Positions 32,597-45,399 of a DNA stretch of 64,000 nucleotides are shown piece by piece. Origin of the DNA: Mytilus edulis. Its lineage: Eukaryota; Mollusca; Bivalvia; Mytilida; Mytilidae. Made by a program: the position numbers and the translations under genes. Each line of letters begins with the position of its first letter. The first letter of the stretch is position 1. The notes under the pieces were generated by a model. The model did not search any database. It was given only the letters and a program-made list of their open reading frames with translations, and had not been told where the DNA came from. The stretch spans positions 65,899,674 to 65,963,673 of the forward strand of contig NC_092350.1 of NCBI RefSeq assembly GCF_963676685.1. Reading direction: 5' to 3'.

Positions 32597-32810
32597 TGCA
32601 GATCACAAGTAACAATATTCAGATCATATAGTAAAAATTTCAAGATCATAAGTAACAATTTCCAGATCATAAGTAACAATTTTCATATCATAAGTTACAA
32701 TTTCCACAGATCATAAGTAACAATTTCGAGATCATAAGTAACAATTTCCAGATCATAAGTAACAATTTCCAGATCATAAGTAACAATTTTCAGATCATAA
32801 TTTGACACGA
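32597..32810 (+). repeat. 21-bp minisatellite (about 10 units)
   Basis: Units of CAGATCATAAGTAACAATTT with one- or two-base variation; the first two units are degenerate. Non-coding. Confidence 0.95.
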
Positions 32811-33190
32811 ATGCCCATAATTCAGGTGATTATACTGGTGTTCCACCCCCAAAAGTTAACATTTTGACCCTTTAATGAAATTCCACGTACACACGCGTAT
32901 GCTCCTCACAAATTTAAACATACTGTACGGTCTGGTTTCTATTTTGTGGCGTAAAAGAAATAAACGTAAGAAAAGCAAGTGTGTGGTTTCCGAAAAAAAA
33001 AATATATCCAATTTTTCAATACAAGTCTTTTGTTAGTTACAATAGAATAAATATGATGAAACCTTTGTCACAAATTAATATAAATTCATAAAGCCTTATT
33101 TTTTATAAATAATTGTTATGCACTGATTAGGCTTATAAGATCAGGGCTTCTGCTCACAGTTAAGTCTAATCAAAGTAAACAAACATGATA

Positions 33191-33415
33191 TACTGTAAAC
33201 CAGCTTATTTACGACGATATTTTACTTCGCATTTAGTATTTCTAGTCCACTTTGCAACTTCATGTATTTATTTGTCGATTTTCATATTTACCTGATGTAG
33301 AAGGATAAGGAATGTGCTAAGTTTTAAATTTTCGCGACTGTTTATTTTCGCGTTATTTTCTACATGCTAAAGCCGCAAAAATAAATCGTTCTCAAAAATT
33401 AGTTGGTTTACAGTA
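33191..33415. mobile_element. MITE with TACTGTAAACCA ends, copy 1
   Basis: TACTGTAAACCAGCTTATTT and AAAATTAGTTGGTTTACAGTA are inverted ends; the interior carries TTTTCGCG. Relative at 41399-41610. Confidence 0.8.
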
Positions 33416-33534
33416 TGTGATCAATACATTAACAGATGTTATAGTTTGCTAGATTGTACGTGTTTCTGTGTAGACAATCTATAAACACCTTATCACATCT
33501 ACACACTCTGTATTTACAGGAACCATAACTATCT

Positions 33535-33785
33535 GAAAGTAAAAACAAAGATGAATGAGTATAAAAAAGTAAAATCACAAAAATACTGAACTCCGAGCAA
33601 AATTCAAAACGGAAAGTCCTTAATCAAACGACAAATTAAATTTAAAAGCTAAAACATACCAAACGAATGGACAACTGTCACATTCCTGACTTGGTACGAC
33701 ATTTTCTAAAGTAGAAAATGGTGGAATTAACCTGGTTTTATAGCTAGCTAAACCTCTCACTTGTATGACAGTCACTTAAAATTCG
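33535..33785 (+). repeat. Dispersed repeat, family 3
   Basis: AAAATCACAAAAATACTGAA, then CGGAAAGTCC and TAATCAAA, then ACATTCCTGACTTGGTAC and AAAATGGTGGA. Also at 47870-48060 and, inverted, at 36790-37050, 46450-46600 and 51390-51480. Confidence 0.75.
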
Positions 33786-33789
33786 ATGA

Positions 33790-35160
33790 TATTGACATAG
33801 ATAAGTGAAGGAGTAATTTCAAAAAGACGTACATTTGGCAATTTGATTTTAGCATTTTTTTCTTATCGGGCGAACAAAAGTAAATTGATAACATATACAT
33901 AGTACTAGTTCTCAATATACTATTAATGCAACCTATCTTCTTTTTGGCACATCATATATATTTTACAACTTTGACCACTTTAATATGCATTATGTTTGCT
34001 ACTATGGAAACACTATGATTTGTATGGGCTGTTCTTATTTTATCCCACGTCGAGTGTTTTTGATGAACGATTCACCTCACGTTAGAAGATAAAAATGACG
34101 ATGTAGCTCGTGGTAAAATATTTAGCATTAATGGCCAACTCGTGGCATATGCACGATAAATTCAAGACCCCCTTTCCGCCCCCATGAAATATATTCTTGA
34201 ACATAAATCTTACCCTCTTCTTTAATTCCATTTGTTGAGTCCATCAACTCAAAAAGATGAAAGTAATTAGGGTGGTTAGGATGGTGCGGTAAAGTTATAA
34301 CCTTAAACCTATCTCCTTAAAGTAGTAAGCATATATAAGCTTACCAAGTAAAAAAACCCAGAAAAATGAGAAAAATTAGGACTTATTTTTTTTACAGAAA
34401 CAAAATAATGAATAATAGCGCAATTAATATCACATTATATAATATATTCTTTTTAGAAACCTGAAATATAGCATATGAAAACCTACTCTTTATTACATGA
34501 TCAGGCCAGAAGCCAGGAATTTCCAAGGGACATTTTTTTTTTTGGGGGGGGGAGGGGGGAGGGGCGGGTTTACATGGACATCATGATCAACTTTAGCGGT
34601 TACAATTCAAATTGAACATCGACTTTAATAGTGCTTATGTGTTTTCAATGGGGTGATCGTGCTAACCCCTCGCAACCCCATGTTTACGAGTATGCTTATT
34701 TAACAATACCATAGGTCTCTCTTCTATTGAATTTTACACTGTCACAGAATATGGCCATTTTGGAAAGTCTTTACATACTTACCTTTGCAGTCAACTCTCC
34801 TCTCATTCAAAATCTTGTAATTATAATGTTGCCATTTAGGCCGGCACCACCAGCCTTCTTCATCCCCATAGCATTTGTCATGAGCTTGACAGCACCTCAA
34901 ATTTATAACTTATACTTATTATTTAAATTCGACCACACATTGTAATATCTCTTCATCACTCTTACATTGAAAATCATAATTTCTAATACTTTTTGATGAA
35001 AAACTGTTTAAAGTAGTACGCTGTTGATAAAAAGAAATTCCTGAGGTACAACCTACATTTATTAGCTCATGGTTAGGTCACTTGCATAAAGATGTTGCAT
35101 CTGCATTACATTTTGTAGGAACATGGTAAATGTATAACAATAGCTTACATGAAATTGTAG
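33790..35160. other. No supported gene
   Basis: AT-rich; G-rich run at 34543-34568. Short open frames lack recognisable domains or splice context. Confidence 0.5.
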
Positions 35161-35164
35161 TAGC

Positions 35165-35370
35165 ATGAGCAATACGACGGGTGACACATATGGAGGAAGA
35201 TCTTCCTACCCGTTCAGAGCACCCGAGATCACCCCTAGGTTTGGTGGGGTTTGTGTTGCTCTGTCTTTAGTTTTCTATTTTGTGTGTTGTGTACTATGTT
35301 TTGTCTGTTTGTCTTTTTTTGTTTTGATTTTCGACTTATGAGTTTGGTTATAACTCTGGTGTCTTTCGCA
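35165..35370 (-). repeat. Dispersed repeat, family 2 (inverted)
   Basis: Reverse complement of the ACACAACATAGAAAACTA family, with CACCCGAGATCACCCC and TTAGTTTTCTATTTTGTGTG. Other copies are at 48055-48190 and 54240-54450. Confidence 0.75.
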
Positions 35371-35374
35371 TCTC

Positions 35375-36780
35375 TTTTACATAGTGTTTCGTAAAAGTTT
35401 GGTTTCTAGTATCAAATTACTTAAACCGTACTATCGTCTTAACTTCCTATTCTTTTTTTTTTAGATTGTTTCCATTTTATTTGGTTACAAAAGTACAGTT
35501 TCCTTTTTAAAAAATTATCATGACCCATTTTCATGTTATGAGGATTGCTATTGAGTAGTATTTAAACCATAAACTATAAGGATATTTGGTTTCCTTACTA
35601 AACATGCACGTCAAAAATGTAATACTGCTGTTACCATCCAAATTTCCAATTGACACGAAAATGTAAAACATGCGTTGAATGCATTTTTGGATTCCAAAAT
35701 GACAGTTGATGAGTTCGCTTTCACTCGAGATATAGCATTGAAATAATGACAATCGCATATGAAGACACATCCATAAACTTACCGATCTATACCATCTACT
35801 GGTGTACCTGCACCACCGAATCCACAATAACAACCATAATCAAGAAGTTCGATACCACGTCTGTATCCAAAAATTGCGATCATCAGATTGGAAAAATTCC
35901 ACATCGCCTTCTTACTTATGTTACTATGTACATCTGAAGCAGACAATTATTAAGTCAAGATTTTTTCCATTGATTTCTGGTGCTTTTTATTAAAAAAAAC
36001 AACATATTATCAGTTAGTTTTGTAAATTGAAAGTTTTATTTAAAGGTGACCGTCCTTTTCCAACATAATCAAAAGAGTAGTAACGGTATGATTAGTACCA
36101 CAATGACCATACGAACTGCAGGACTATTTATAACAAATGTGCAGATTTAAAAAGTATTGTCAATTCCCGGGTTATTCAGCAATGCTCAGACAGTACGAGT
36201 ATGACACATTAAATCGTTACTGTGCCAAACATTGTAATAATTTGACTCACAGAAGATGAGAAATTATAAAGAGCTCAAAAAGCTGTCCGAAAAGATAATA
36301 TCGAAGTATATGATTGTGAAATTTCTAAAACAAATGTTGTGTGACGCCCTTTTTTCAGTAAATCCCGTGTTTTCTCAATTCTTATTTATCAATCAAGCTT
36401 CCTATAAGTTATGTTTTATACAATCATTTAGAAAATCTCCAAAACAGCAGTCAAATATATTTGTATTTAAAATCACCAGCTTGGTCATCCAATGCGTTGA
36501 CATCATCTAATTCTGATCTTTCCATATAATTAATCACTTCACTCAAAACACTTTTGGAATAACCTGAAGTATTTATGATGTCTTTATTCCAAAACCAAGC
36601 TTTGTTTATAGGATACTTACAATGTTTGACAAATTAAGTATGCATGCACCACATGACATATACATACACAGACATGCATTTTGTATTATGAAAGTTGTAA
36701 TATTTTTCCTTTGGGTTAAATCACTTAATCATATTACAATAATATGTATAACGCATGCGACATACATAACATATTAAAAA
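35375..36780. other. No supported gene
   Basis: I see no domain-bearing ORF, tandem array or terminal repeat in this stretch. Confidence 0.45.
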
Positions 36781-37179
36781 TTAACTAACTTGAACCACGA
36801 GACTGCTCGGCTAATTGGCAGCGAATGCCATACAGTGAGAGGTTTAGCTTTATATAAAACCAGGTTTAATCCACCATTTTTCACATATGAAAATGCTTGT
36901 AGCAATTCAGGAGTATGACAGTTATTATCCATTCGTTTGATTTGTTTTGGCTTTGATTTTGTCATTTGTTTATGGAGTTTCCATTTTTTCAATTTTCCTC
37001 GTACATGTCGTAGTTCGTATTTTTTGGGTTATTTGACTTTTTACAAAGATTGCTAACTTCGTGTATATACTTTTTTGTACATATAAACATTTTATTAATT
37101 TAAGAGGTTTGTTTCCACATATTATATGTCCCCTTTTGTCAGCATAATTAAAATATTATAATAGAATTATAAACAAATT

Positions 37180-39780
37180 GTTCAGAGAACAATTGAAGGT
37201 CTTTCCACGTCAAAGAAATTTTGAAAAGAAGCTAGTTACTTTATACTGATGCGATACATAAGTGGTTTCTATTTACTTTTAAGTGAAATAAGGAAGATAA
37301 TTAGCTACTTCCGGTGAGTTAAAGTCACCTCCGGTGAAGTTAATGTCACTTCCGGTATCATTTGAAAACTTTTTTCACACTGATTCCAAAAATATATAGT
37401 TTATATATACTATGCCTGTAAACCAGGGGATAATTGGCCACTTCCTGTTTATCGAAAGTCACTTCTAGTCTTAAATGATAAGTTAATGTATCTAAATTAC
37501 AAAATATATAGACTTCGAGTACTTTTTCAATGAAAAAGTGCCAAATAGCTACTTCCGGTTTTCTCAAAGTCACTTCCGGTTGTCATTTTGTCAAGGTCAT
37601 ATGTCACCCAACCTTTTGTTAAAGGTCATATTGCTTCATAATGAACCAAGTTGAAGTATAATCAATTCACCTGATAATTAGACATTTCAGGGGCACTCAC
37701 TCCTATAAGATGCCATTAAATTGTTTCAAACTAAACATGCTAAATATCACATATCTTCATTACCACAAAGAAATCATTTTGCACTTGTTCTTTTTTACAT
37801 ATCTTTCAAACTGTTGGAGAAAAATGCTAAAACAAGTTACAGTCAAAATTGAGAACTTGACCTTGACCTTTGACCTTGACCTCATTTTCTAAGTAGGACC
37901 TAGGGGCCTCAAATAAAACATTCCAAGGTTATACGGTTAATGGTTTATGAGTTAATAACACATACCGACACATTTATTTCGTAAAGGTAGATAACTCAAA
38001 TAAAATTTCATTAAATCGCTTCGATTCAAATTAGCAAAAAAACAACAAAATTTGGCGGAAGAAAAAATAATAATAAAAATCAATTGTTCAGAGACCAATT
38101 GAAGGTCTTTCTACCAATAACAATATATTTTGATAGGAAAACATCAAACTTCAGTTTAAAATGTCAGTTCCTATTGATTTATGATGTATAAATATGAATT
38201 TATAGCAAAGGTCAAAATCTAGAACGTCTAATCAACCAATGACCTTGACCTGTATTTCAAGGTCATAAATCAAGGACCTTAAATCAAAAGACCATTGGTC
38301 TTTAATATGTATGGTTAATGAGTTATATCACTTTACGCATAATTCTAAATATAATATGGGCGAAAACTCCCATTTATTGTTTACGCACCCTCTCAGCCAA
38401 AATAAACATGTTACGACATATTGCAACTAACAATTAAGTAAAAATTATTTGTCGATATCTTATTAAATTTTCAAAAATAGAGAAAATAAGTCAAAATCAA
38501 AATTTAGAATATGACCTTGACCTTTGACCTTGACCTTATTTTTTTTTTTTGGACCAAGGACCTCACATCAGAAGATCCTAGGTCTCTATGACTTATGGTT
38601 TACAAGATAGAAATGCATATCCTTTATATCAAATGCATAAGGCGAAATAACTCTCATATGGAGTAATTGTATCACTTAAGGTCAAAATAGGACAAATCAT
38701 GCGAAGGATGTTACGAGCAATTTTATAAAATAAATTTGTCGCTTTCTTTTACGGTTACGGAGGAGATGTAGTCACAAGGAAATAAATAAACTCATCATAG
38801 ATACCAGGACTAAGGAAATCAGTGGTCGGGGAGATAACTCCTACAAAGAAAAGTATTTGGTTTAGAATGAAAGCTTATTGTACGCTGATTCCAAAAATAT
38901 ATGGTTTCTATACATTATTTTTTAAATAAGGGAGATAATTTGTTACTTCCGGTTTGAAAAATGTTACTTCCGATACTATTTGAATATTTACTTGACACTG
39001 ATTTTAAAAGTATCTGGTTCTATATATACTTTTAAATTAATAAAATACAAAAATAGCTACTTCCGGTTTACACAAGATCATTTCCGGTTGGGTTTTTTTA
39101 AGGTTAAATGGTTTGAAACCTATTGCAAAAAGTCTCATGGCTTTATTATGTATAGATATAAGGTAAAAGCAAAGGTCAAAATCTAGAATGGCAAATTGAG
39201 CTATGACCTTCAGATTAATTTCAAGGTCATAAACCAAGGACCTCAAATCAAAAGACCATAGTTTTTAATTATATTTGGTTAATGAGTTATATCACAATAC
39301 GCGTATTTTTACATACAAGAGGGGAGAAAACTCCCTTTTACGTCCAACTTACCCTTGCAATCAAAATTTACATGTTACGACATTGTCGATATCCTATACG
39401 GTTTTTGGAAATAGTGAAAATAAGCCAAAATCAAAATTTAGAATATGACCTTGACCTTTGACCTTTGACCTTGACCTTATTTTCTTTTTTTGGGACCATG
39501 GACCTCAAATCAAAAGATCCTAGGTCTCTATAACTTATGGTTTACAAGATAGAAATGCATATCACTTATATCAAATGCATAAGGGGAAATAACTCTCATA
39601 TGGAGTGTTTGTATCGCTTCGGTCATATAAGACAAATCATGCAAAGATTATAACGAGCAATTTTATAAAATCAATTTGTCGCTTTCTTTTACGGTTACGG
39701 AGGAGATGTAGTCACACGGTCATATGTCACCCAACCTCTTGTTAAAGGTCAAATTGCTATATAGTGGAAAGACCTAATAA
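37180..39780 (+). repeat. Tandem repeat, about 0.93-kb unit, 2-3 diverged copies
   Basis: TTCAGAGA.CAATTGAAGGTC recurs at 37181 and 38086. TATGACCTTGACCTTTGACC plus about 260 bp ending ACGGTTACGGAGGAGATGTA recurs at 38512 and 39446 (offset about 935). CTACTTCCGGTT blocks recur through the array. Each unit holds a cluster of TGACCT half-sites. Confidence 0.85.
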
Positions 39781-39789
39781 TGATATTCC

Positions 39790-41395
39790 TCTTTAATGGA
39801 TCTTCTTTTGCAAGAGGAACATTATCAACCTTTGCTGTCAATATCCTAATACCCTTCTGTGATCTGTATTAATATTGATATTTGAATTATGCAAAGGAAC
39901 ACGGTATTTACAATTATATGGTATATAAATATAAAACATTTGTTTGTCCCAATAAAATTGTAAAGAATGTGTACACACATACATCTATACAATTAACATT
40001 TATATAAATCAATGATCGCGTCAGTAGAGAAACCAGTATAAATGAATGCACGATCCACATTTTATGTGCTAAAGCCAACAAATGCTAAACGTTTAAAATA
40101 TTTCTGAAAAAAAAACATGATCGTCAATATAAAAAAAAAATGAACGATTGTTTGCCTGCATAACGTAAATTTGTTGTTTCAAAAAGTTCATCCATGTTTA
40201 AAAAAAAAACAATGTGCATAAACATTAAGTATAAAGGTAAAGTGTGCTATTTTATAAAACAGGACGAAGAGCAGGAGTTTCGACACCAACTGGAAAATGA
40301 GTATAATTTTATGCATGGTATGAATAGAGATTGTGCCTCGCAGCAACATAAAAAATAGTTGCAGCATCAACTATTTGTTTGTTCTGTTTTAACTAACCAA
40401 TGTCATTCTATAACAAGCACATTCACCATCGTGTATATTGTCACATAAGTCATCTATAGAAATTGAAATATCACATATGCTCTTGTCTTTTCCATAATAA
40501 TAATGATTTTTGATCCCCAAAATCACCCATACTCTCTATTGACTTGTATCTTCGAATGTAAATAACCGAAAATTAAAAAAGAAGTTTTAAAAAATCGAAC
40601 TACAAGGTTAATTCCAAAAGAGGAAGTTCATAGATTCACAAATTCAAATGTTATCAATGACTGCGTAACGTGTGTCACAGTAGTTATCTTAATTCTTGAA
40701 ACTTGCCGAGTTTTTCAATAATTAAAATGTAACTCTTGAGAGTGGAGTACTATCATGAATATCGTAATGCACGAGTTATTGCGATGAAATCTGTGTCTCT
40801 AATTTCTTGGCGTATATATATACAGTTTTCCCTTCCATGTTATGGATTTAAAGATTGTTGCGTTTTGGTATATGACTTCAGCATGTATGTTTGCATTTTA
40901 TGACGTCACAATAGGATCTTCAAATGAAAACAAGAAAAATTAACATTAAAATTTAATTTCGAGCAATTATTTGCCGATTACGAATTATCTCCAAGGATGA
41001 AATATATTTTTATTACACCCATCGAGCAATGTGAAAAAACTTACACATAAGAGAAACAACCGGCTTGGTACAAGCGTTGTCCGTTAATATTGGATTAAAC
41101 CTTGTTTAACAGCTATTAAAAACTATTATCTCTTTACTTGAAATAATTTTGTTTCCTTTTAAATTGCTGACTATATTCTTATTGTACAATATTTTCCATC
41201 GTTTTTATAATGTTTTAAATGGCGTATTGTGTGCAGTGGAAGCTGTAAAGATCATTCTGCCATATTGTGTGAATGCATACTGGTTCAAAAATGTCTGAAC
41301 AAATCTATATATATGCACCTTGTGATCTATTTGGAATATTATACACATAGTGTGTCTACTGTCAACCAATAAATAAGAAAACAAATTTTAGTTAC
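39790..41395. other. No supported gene
   Basis: AT-rich; nothing recognised. Confidence 0.5.
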
Positions 41396-41398
41396 ATG

Positions 41399-41610
41399 TA
41401 CTGTAAACCAACTATTTTCGCGGATACTTAATTTCGCGTTTCACCCTTTTTAAGTTTATTCGCGGCTATTTAATTTCGCAATTTTCTTATTTACTTGGTG
41501 AAATTTAATAAGCCATGATCCGAGTTTTACATATTCGGGACGATTCATATTCGCGTTATTTTTCTCCTCGCGAAAAAAAATCGCTCGCGAAAATAAGTTG
41601 GTTTAAAGTA
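41399..41610. mobile_element. MITE with TACTGTAAACCA ends, copy 2
   Basis: TACTGTAAACCAACTATTTT at the left, AAAATAAGTTGGTTTAAAGTA at the right, internal TTTCGCG words. Same family as 33191-33415. Confidence 0.85.
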
Positions 41611-41619
41611 TCAAAGTTT

Positions 41620-42875
41620 ACCTGGTGGGCTGGATTGCACTGCGACACAGAGAACACACGCAGTTATATACTGAAATATTCAAACAAGAACATTACGTAT
41701 TAATTAGCTTGATATCGAATACAAGAGCCATTACAAATTATTTCAAGATGTTATATCAAAGTTTATCACTTTTGAAAGAGTACGTCAAATAAGTAAATGA
41801 AAACAAATTTTGAATTCGGAGGCGGGCTTTAGCTGAGTTTTAATATACCTTTGGCATCCATTGAAACCAAACAAAGTTTCTTCTACGTGTACTTTTGTGC
41901 ATGTTTTATTGTGCAACACTAGAGATAAAAAAATAACATTGTCACACTTAAAACTAGAAAAACTTACTATGCCATGGTAAAAGAAAGACAAAATGACAAA
42001 TATGTTTTTAATGTTGCTCATTCAACGTAACGTTCTTAAAAAATGTCTCAAACAGTGATGTTATAATCATATGTAAGCGGGCAAGATTGAAACATATTCG
42101 TGACAATACAAAATATACAAAATGACAATAGGGAATAATTGTATTCGCTATCAATAGAAAAAATTTAAACATTAGTAGAAACCATTGATGAAATGTATAT
42201 CAGTTTTAAATTAGTTCGCCTTTTATAATTGATATACTTACGTGTAAGGTAAGCATCTTTCTAGATAAAAAAAAATATAAAAAAATTATAAGAATGAATG
42301 AATGATTTTGGATAAAATATTGCCGATCTTTTTTGTCGTGAATATCAAATTCGTTTGACCAACATTATTTTAAACAAATTCGATTACAACTATGCTGGTT
42401 AATATAGTCATTATTTACAAATTACGCTTCAATGGTTTTAGATTTTTGAGAAAAAAGGAAGCTTCTCTTACCTTTTATATTTTTATCTACATTAAATTCA
42501 TTAAAACCATAATTGGTCCAATTATGGTTTTAATGATATAAGAATGATTTAACCGATTGATTTCTTTTTATTATTTTTATTAAAATGCAATATAAATATA
42601 TTTTTCAATTCTTTTATAATAACAAATTGAGGATAATTCAACCTTTGCTTTTTCTTGTTGATAAGATCAGAACAATTGTCAACGGTGTATTGACTAACTG
42701 CATGTCATACTTATTTTGAATCTCCAATTGTTTACAACTTGTTTATATAATCTTTTTGTTGCACGCAACATTCTTAAAAGTGTGCAATATAACTACAAGT
42801 ATAGCAAGGTAAATACTATCACAATGGGGAATAGTCACTTCGTACATGATAAAACTGTCACCCTTTTATACTAAT
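41620..42875. other. No supported gene; one short perfect palindrome
   Basis: 42499-42535 has 18-base arms (CATTAAAACCATAATTGG) with a one-base centre. Otherwise AT-rich. Confidence 0.6.
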
Positions 42876-42879
42876 TGCA

Positions 42880-43470
42880 CTTAAAAACCCCTTCTGTAAA
42901 CGAACCTTATCTGTCACCCAAATCATTCATGTAATACAAAGTGAATACTGTACATACCCTTCAATAGATTGCAGATATATTTCATAATTGCATAATACAG
43001 TTTGTTAAGTTAAAAATTCATAGATCAGGTCGCACAAAGGAGTCAACTGATAAAAAATTACACTGATTTAAATAAGTATTTGGATACAACACGTTTTTGT
43101 ATCACATTTCATTTTAAAACTATCGACAATATATAACAAAGTCAGAACATGCAACGATTGTGTCATTAATTTGTATGTTGCTCAATCCTTAATTTTAGGT
43201 ATTCAAATTCGTATTTGTGTTTACGAGTTTATTTGTTCGTTTTTTTAACAGGTTAGGATTGATTTCTGTAGACTTAGCGAGTTTGATTTTTTAGGATATT
43301 TAAACATTAGTATAAACAGTTTTGACTATGATATTGTCGAGTGTCAAGAATTACTTTCATTTATCAGTAGTTCAGTAGAATAAATTTTAGTAATCAGTTT
43401 TTTATGTTTCCCCTAATAAAATACATTGAATGAAACAAACATTGAAAAAAAACCAATTCAAACGCAGATT
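42880..43470 (+). repeat. Old segmental duplication, copy 1
   Basis: It shares ordered words with 48685-49225: ACAAAGTGAATACTGT, then CCAGCACATGC-like AGTCAGAACATGCAACGAT, TTTAATTT.A.GTA, CTGTAGACTTA, ATATAAACAGT, and AAAAAAAACCAATTCAAAC. Confidence 0.65.
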
Positions 43471-43474
43471 ATAT

Positions 43475-44380
43475 TTTGTAGCCCAGTAGAAAGTTGACTT
43501 CCGTTTACACAAGAATAAAAGGTATAATATATTTAACTGCAATACTGAAGACATCTTTTGCTGCAGGAATTAAATGTTGAAGTCCATTACAGAACCATTT
43601 TTTTTCTAAAGTTTTGCCAAAAAAAGCTAAAGTTAACTTTTCCTTAAAGAAAATAATCCATAGTATTGTGGCAGTTAGGATTATTATATCATTATTATTT
43701 CCCTTATTTAAAACTATAAATTTCATATTTCTTTATTTGATGATTTAGATGAAGGTTATTCAATACATATTTGTTGGATTGAATAGATATTGGTATTTAG
43801 AATTCCTTGGTTAAAGATATTTATTTATATTCTAAAGTGTAATATTTGCATCGTCACAAAACCTTTGATTACCTTCTGCGATTAACTTATATATTTTATA
43901 CAATTGGTTTGAATTTATTAATTTGAATCCTCTGAGGACTGACATTTAGTCCAACCACAAAAGTCAAGCTTTCTAACCACCCTTTAGATTAGTATATAGC
44001 CATGTGCCTTCTTAATACGGGTTACATTGAAGTCAATGAATGCTCCATTTTTACTTTTGGCTTTACATGATAAAAGTTGTATTTTGTTGATTAAATTATA
44101 TATTGTTTTTGCTTTTTAGTTTTCATTTACATAGATATTTTATAGCGCTTTTACATTTGGCATCCGTCGTTTTCGTACACATCAGTTTACAAACTATAAT
44201 TAGCTGTGGTCCGCATCCCCGAATCTCCAGCAGAATTGCTCCTGCTACAGTATTTTGAAAAATTCCAAGTTTTGAAAACAGGTAATTTGTTCTTAAAGAA
44301 ACTTTAACTGTTAAATTTAAAATCAAACATTCAGAATTTAAAAAGAAGCAAGCGTTTTTATTTAACAGCTTATACATAAA
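43475..44380. other. No supported gene
   Basis: AT-rich sequence without recognised exons or repeats. Confidence 0.45.
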
Positions 44381-44385
44381 TAAAA

Positions 44386-44590
44386 ACCAAGATGTGGTAT
44401 GAATGCCAATAAGACATCTTTCCATCCAAATCACAATTTGAGAATTTAAAGAAAATCATTATAGATCAAATACGGTCTTCAACATGGAGGCTTTGCTGAC
44501 ACCGAACAGCAAGCTATAAAGGGCCAAACACAATGATTAGTGTAAAACTATTTAAACTGGAAAACAAACGGCCTTATCTACATAAGAAAC
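44386..44590 (+). repeat. Dispersed repeat, family 1 (diverged)
   Basis: AAGATGTGGTATGAATGCCA through AAGCTATAAAGGGCC to AACGGCCTTATCTACATAAG, with the middle strongly altered. Confidence 0.65.
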
Positions 44591-45059
44591 GAGAAATTAG
44601 TAGCACTTATTACATGTATTAACCACATCAACAAACTATTAACACAAAACACCAGGTTCCTGACATAGGCTAGGACAGGTGCAACAAATGCAGCGGGTTT
44701 AAACGTGTTAATAGACGCCCACCTTACAATTCTAACAAAGTAGTCTAAAATCTCAACATAAAAAGACAATATATGTATAATATCAATTTTACTCGCCCTC
44801 TATGGTCCGTAGAGGGTCAGTAGTGACCGGCCGTATAACGAATTTATCGCACACAGGACTTGTCCTGCCTCGTTTTGTAGAAAATTAAAAAAGTAATAAA
44901 ACAAAATCAATGGATGACGTTACCATAAACAGTAGACGTGGCCTTTAAGACCACGTGACGACGTTAACCCAATCACAGCGTAATAATTTACCTGTGGTGC
45001 GATAATATTACATATCAATTGAAATAACGTTACTCAATTAAAAGACATATTAACGACAT

Positions 45060-45395
45060 CAGGGGATAAATTGAGCATGGAAATGTGGAATGTGTCAAAG
45101 AGACAACAACCCAACCAAAGAGTAGAACACAGCCGAAGGCTACTAAATGGGTCTTCAATACAGCGTCCCGCACCTGGGGACGTGTTTCAGTTGGCTTCTG
45201 AACATAAATGTGCACCAGTTCAGTGATAATGGTTGTCATACTAAACTTCGAAATATATAAAAGAAAATCAAATCAAAAATTATACCAGACTAACAAAGGC
45301 CAGACTTCTAACTTAGGACAGGCTAAAAAATCCGGCGGCGTTAAACGTGTTTCTTCTAGATCTCTACCCTCCCCGTATACTTCTAGTCAATGAGG
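45060..45395 (-). mobile_element. PLE-type 3' end only
   Basis: Inverted match to 20020-20340: AATGTGTCAAAGAGACAACA, ACAGCCGAAGGCTACTAAAT, GACTAACAAAGGCCAGA, then GGCGGCGTTAAACGTGTTT. No RT sequence is attached. Confidence 0.75.
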
Positions 45396-45399
45396 AAAA

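Noticed and set aside
32597-32810. Open frame of repeated Asn/Phe/Ile over the 21-bp minisatellite
   Set aside because: It is only the translation of a 21-bp repeat; there is no start context, domain or splice evidence.
36256-36510. 84-codon open frame
   Set aside because: No recognisable domain, no splice partners, and a length within chance for AT-rich DNA of this size.
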